Source: Rhodoplanes sp. Z2-YC6860
GTDB taxonomy: Bacteria > Pseudomonadota > Alphaproteobacteria > Rhizobiales > Xanthobacteraceae
NCBI RefSeq assembly: GCF_001579845.1
Contig: NZ_CP007440.1
Span: 1,678,001-1,742,000 of the forward strand
Direction: 5' to 3'
Length of the DNA: 64,000 bases
The notes under the pieces were generated by a model that saw only the letters and a program-made list of their open reading frames with translations, had not been told where the DNA came from and did no database searches. Shown here in pieces: positions 61,166-64,000 of the stretch (its first letter is position 1; every line of letters begins with the position of its first letter). Both the position numbers and the translations under genes were made by a program.

Positions 61166-62146
61166 ATGACCGTCATCGACATTCACACGCACATGATTCC
61201 GCAGGCTTGGCTGGACCTCCTGCAGCAGGACGGCGGCGGCTACGAGTTGAAGAAGACCCGCGCCGGGCAAACCGCGATCCATCTGGCCGGTGCGCCCTTC
61301 GTGACGCTGATGCCCGAGATGTTCGATTACGCGCTGCGGCTGCAAGCCATGGACGCCGCCGGCGTCGACATGGCGATGCTGTCGCTCACCGGCCCCAACG
61401 TGTTCTGGGGTTCGCGCGAGACCGGTGTGAAGGCCGCGCGCATCGCCAACGCGGCCTATGCGGAGGCGCAGAAGCAATATCCCGACCGCATCCGCTGGGT
61501 TGCTTCGATCCCGTGGGAATATCCCGACGATGCGCTGGCCGAACTCGCCCGCGCACGCTCCGATGGCGCGCGCGGCGTCGCGATGCTCGCCAACATCCGC
61601 GGCCGCGACCTGATCGATCCGCTGTTCGAGCCGGTCTGGGCCGAGATCGACCGGCAAGCCTTACCGGTGTTCGTGCATCCGACCATTCCGCTCGGCGGCG
61701 AGGATATGCGGCTCGACGAGTTCAGCCTCGCGACGCCTGTGGGCTTCATGGTCGACACGACGCTATCGTTCACGCGGCTCATTCTCTCCGGTTTCCTCGA
61801 TCGCTATCCCAACCTGAAGCTGATCGCGCCCCACGGCGGCGGCACGATGCCTTATCTCAGCGGCCGGTTCGACCGCTGCTACGACACCATTCCGGCCTGC
61901 CGCGCCGCGATCAAGGAAAAGCCAAGCGCCTATTTGCGCCGTATCTTTTACGACACCGTCGTCTATGAGCCCCGGGCGCTCGCGATGTGCATCGATATCG
62001 CCGGCGCCGACAACGTGCTCTACGGCACCGACTTTCCGCACAATGTCGGCGACATGGCGGGTATCCTCGCTATGGTACGGGACTTGCCTCAAGATCAGGC
62101 CGGAAAGGTCGCAGGCGGCAACGCGCGGCGGATTTTCGGACTCTGA
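61166..62146 (+). CDS. Amidohydrolase family 2 (ACMSD-like) protein
   Basis: A 326-residue TIM-barrel metalloenzyme of the ACMSD superfamily, which decarboxylates aminocarboxymuconate semialdehyde and related hydroxybenzoates. ATG 61166 follows ubiA by 8 bases. Metal ligands: HTHMIP at residues 7-12, the histidine in FVHPTIPLGG near residue 170, HGGG near residue 225, and the aspartate in LYGTDFPHNVG near residue 285. The specific reaction is not known; hydrolases and decarboxylases both occur in this family. A Bug receptor starts 42 bases after its stop and probably supplies its substrate. Confidence 0.85.
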   Translation: MTVIDIHTHMIPQAWLDLLQQDGGGYELKKTRAGQTAIHLAGAPFVTLMPEMFDYALRLQAMDAAGVDMAMLSLTGPNVFWGSRETGVKAARIANAAYAEAQKQYPDRIRWVASIPWEYPDDALAELARARSDGARGVAMLANIRGRDLIDPLFEPVWAEIDRQALPVFVHPTIPLGGEDMRLDEFSLATPVGFMVDTTLSFTRLILSGFLDRYPNLKLIAPHGGGTMPYLSGRFDRCYDTIPACRAAIKEKPSAYLRRIFYDTVVYEPRALAMCIDIAGADNVLYGTDFPHNVGDMAGILAMVRDLPQDQAGKVAGGNARRIFGL

Positions 62147-62187
62147 TTGATCGTGCGACGCGACGAGGGGTGACGACGAGGGGTGAC

Positions 62188-63165
62188 ATGGCGCGCTTCA
62201 AATTCCAATCATCGGTGCTGACCATCGCGGCGGTCGCTCTGGCGCTGCTCGCGCAACATCCGGCCCGCGCGGAAACCTATCCGACCCGCACCATCAAGCT
62301 CGTGGTGGGATTCGGCGCCGGTGGCGGCGTCGATATCGTGGCGCGGCTCGTCGCGCAGAAGATGCAGGAGTCGCTCGGCCAGAACGTCATCGTCGAGAAC
62401 CGGCCTGGCGGCAACGCCATGTTGGGTCCCGACATGGTCGCGAAGTCGGCGCCCGACGGTTACACGTTGCTCTATGCCGCCGCGGGTCAGATGTCGGTGA
62501 GTCCTGCGATCTATACGAAGATTCCCTATCAGCCGCTTCGTGACTTCGTGCCGATCTCCATGGTCGCAAGCTATCCGTTGCTGCTGATCGTCAGCCCCAA
62601 TCATCCGGCGAAGAACCTGAAAGACTTCATCGCCTGGACCAAGGCCAATCCCGACAAGACCAACTACGGCGCAGCTTCCGCGGGCTTTCAGCTTTCGACC
62701 GAGCTGTTCAAGCTGCGCACCGGCGCGGCCGGCCAGCCGATCGTGTTCCGCAGCACCAACGAGTCGGTCACCAACGTGATCGGCGAGCAGGTGACCTATG
62801 GTTTTGCCGAGCCGCCACCGAGCCTGCCGCAAGTGCAGGCCGGCAAGGCGCGGGCGCTGGCGGTGACGGCGCCGAAGCGAATTCCCGAGTTGCCCGATGT
62901 GCCGACCTTGCACGATGAAGGCATCGATGTGGATGTCCGGCTGTGGTCGGGACTTTTTGCTCCCGCCGGAACGCCGCCGGACATCATCAAGAAGCTCGAG
63001 GCCGAGTGCATGCGCATCGCGCAATTACCGGACGTCAAGGAGAGGCTCCGCGCGCTGTCGAGCGACGCGGTCGGCAGCAGCTCGGCCGAATTCACCAAGG
63101 AGCTCGGCGCCGAGATCAAGATGTGGACCGATGTGGCCCGGCAGGCAAAGCTGTCGTTCGAATAG
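62188..63165 (+). CDS. Bug-family tripartite tricarboxylate receptor
   Basis: A 325-residue periplasmic receptor from ATG 62188 (GAGGGG upstream). Signal peptide ends near PARAETYP. Bug blocks: YPTRTIKLVVGFGAGGGVD (in part), VENRPGGNA, KSAPDGYTL, KIPYQPLRDFVPI, PELPDVPTLHDEG and GLFAPAGTPPD. It is the fourth Bug gene in the window and lies directly after the ACMSD-like hydrolase, so the two probably form a substrate-uptake/degradation pair. No permease genes follow. Confidence 0.93.
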   Translation: MARFKFQSSVLTIAAVALALLAQHPARAETYPTRTIKLVVGFGAGGGVDIVARLVAQKMQESLGQNVIVENRPGGNAMLGPDMVAKSAPDGYTLLYAAAGQMSVSPAIYTKIPYQPLRDFVPISMVASYPLLLIVSPNHPAKNLKDFIAWTKANPDKTNYGAASAGFQLSTELFKLRTGAAGQPIVFRSTNESVTNVIGEQVTYGFAEPPPSLPQVQAGKARALAVTAPKRIPELPDVPTLHDEGIDVDVRLWSGLFAPAGTPPDIIKKLEAECMRIAQLPDVKERLRALSSDAVGSSSAEFTKELGAEIKMWTDVARQAKLSFE

Positions 63166-63172
63166 GGTGTGC

Positions 63173-63742
63173 TCAGTCGCGCGCGATGATCTCGCGCTCG
63201 TCGCGATGCACGGTGGCGCCAGGCGTGGGCCGTCCGGGCTTTCGTCGCATCAGAATCGAAGGCCTGCGCCAGCGGATCGCAGCGCGGCGCTTCTTGCGCG
63301 GCGCGGCGGTGCCGACGCTGATCTGTCCGAGCCGCTGGAACGGCTCGCGCAGCGCGCCTTCGCCGTCGTCGACCAGCAGCGGCACGCCGAGCACCCGGCT
63401 CCAGGATTTCCATTCGACCATCGCCTCGTCGCCGCGGTCGGCGACGAACAGCGGAACCGAGAGCGCGCTGTCGCGATGCTCGAGCATCACGGCGACGGCC
63501 GCCGGCTGGTCGCCGTCGGGCGGCAGGGTCTTGAGAGTGACCCCGCGGAATTCACGGATCGGCACGCCCACCTTCATGGGAATGCCGCGCACCGCGCGGC
63601 GCAATACGACGCGCTCGCGGTCGAGTTCGATGTTTCTGACCTGCCCATCCGCGCCGCCGTCGCGTGCTTCATAACGCGCAGGCAGAGCGTGAGGGTCGAG
63701 CCGCAACGCGCGGCTCGACCCCGAGGCACCTTCGGCACCCAT
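63173..63742 (-). CDS. Hypothetical protein, DUF6101-like
   Basis: A 189-residue cytoplasmic protein with no signal peptide. ATG 63742 has GAGG ten bases upstream; an ATG at 63790 would add 16 residues. The N-terminal two thirds form a beta-rich region (LDPHALPARYEARDGG; RVVLRRAVRGIPMKVGVPI in part; VAVMLEHRDSALSVPLF), and the last 45 residues are very basic (APRKKRRAAIRWRRPS). A resemblance to DUF6101 proteins that neighbour ubiA in Bradyrhizobium relatives is from memory and should be verified. It converges with the Bug gene. Function unknown. Confidence 0.6.
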   Translation of the reverse strand: MGAEGASGSSRALRLDPHALPARYEARDGGADGQVRNIELDRERVVLRRAVRGIPMKVGVPIREFRGVTLKTLPPDGDQPAAVAVMLEHRDSALSVPLFVADRGDEAMVEWKSWSRVLGVPLLVDDGEGALREPFQRLGQISVGTAAPRKKRRAAIRWRRPSILMRRKPGRPTPGATVHRDEREIIARD

Positions 63743-64000
63743 GTTTTGACGCCTCAAACTCTTCCCAGCCGGACTTATTCGCCCGGTCATGCCGCAATGA
63801 TGCCGCAGGCCTGTCTGGATAAGCTTAAGGGGTGCGGTTAACCCGCATTAGCGAAATGGGCTTTCCCGGCCATGCTTGACGAGACCTTTCGGGGCAAGGT
63901 GCAAATTTTGCAAACGCTCTCGAATTGCCAGGGATTCGGCCTTATCTCTGGATGGCCAGCGGCCAATCCCTTGTCAGAGTTGGCCCCCCCACCTAAACCG

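Overview
This window is chromosomal DNA from a GC-rich alphaproteobacterium of the order Hyphomicrobiales (Rhizobiales), most likely near the Bradyrhizobium/Rhodopseudomonas/Pseudolabrys group. That placement is inferred from gene content: Omp25/Omp31-type beta-barrels, the uvrC/pgsA/moaD/moaE gene set, the lgt-MidA-pgeF-prs block, many Bug-type solute receptors, and intergenic palindromes of the GTCATTCCGGGGCGC type. There is no rRNA, tRNA, CRISPR array, intact transposase or phage module.

Layout. 0-5 kb: end of an unidentified gene, a TRAP receptor, a META-domain protein, a Tat-exported flavoprotein resembling spermidine dehydrogenase, and a cation diffusion facilitator. 4.9-6.95 kb: groES-groEL behind a CIRCE-like operator. 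7.2-10.3 kb: a lipoprotein and three outer-membrane beta-barrel genes in a row. 10.5-12.7 kb: uvrC. 12.7-20.1 kb: a catabolic island (luciferase-like monooxygenase, two Bug receptors, 3-hydroxyanthranilate dioxygenase-like cupin, RidA, GlcG/HbpS-like protein, LysR regulator, cytosine-deaminase-like amidohydrolase). It lies between uvrC and pgsA-moaD-moaE, which are commonly neighbours in this order. 20.3-35.3 kb: pgsA-moaD-moaE, a Vgb-like propeller protein, a DUF1460 protein, prmB, ilvE, a MarR/response-regulator/kinase operon, phoD, a LysR/MFS divergent pair, a membrane protein with a winged-helix regulator, an uppS homologue and a TetR regulator.

35.4-45.2 kb is housekeeping backbone: proC, a YbjN-like gene, prs, a lipoprotein, pgeF, a MidA-like methyltransferase, lgt, ubiK-like, rplY, pth and ychF. 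45.4-47.8 kb: DUF4282, azlD-azlC and a lipoprotein. 48.0-52.8 kb is a second uptake/catabolic module: TetR with two palindromic operators, Bug receptor, luciferase-like monooxygenase, alpha/beta hydrolase and a ModA-like receptor. 53.1-56.7 kb: a PcfJ-like protein, a pair of MaoC-like hydratases and an MFS exporter. 56.65-58.3 kb is a decayed tract with a start-less small ORF, a frameshifted DUF3800 gene and an unexplained non-coding block. 58.4-64 kb: rsmE, a Gly/Pro-rich secreted protein, ubiA, an ACMSD-like amidohydrolase with its own Bug receptor, and a DUF6101-like gene.

How the parts fit. The organism appears specialised for scavenging organic acids or aromatic compounds: six periplasmic receptors (one TRAP, four Bug, one ModA-like) lie here with no cognate permease in the window. 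The most interesting locus is 12.7-20.1 kb. There an LLM/Bug operon and a dioxygenase/RidA/HbpS/Bug operon diverge from one intergenic region carrying a perfect palindrome. The gene set suggests ring cleavage and deamination of an amino-substituted aromatic or an N-heterocycle, but the substrate cannot be read from sequence.
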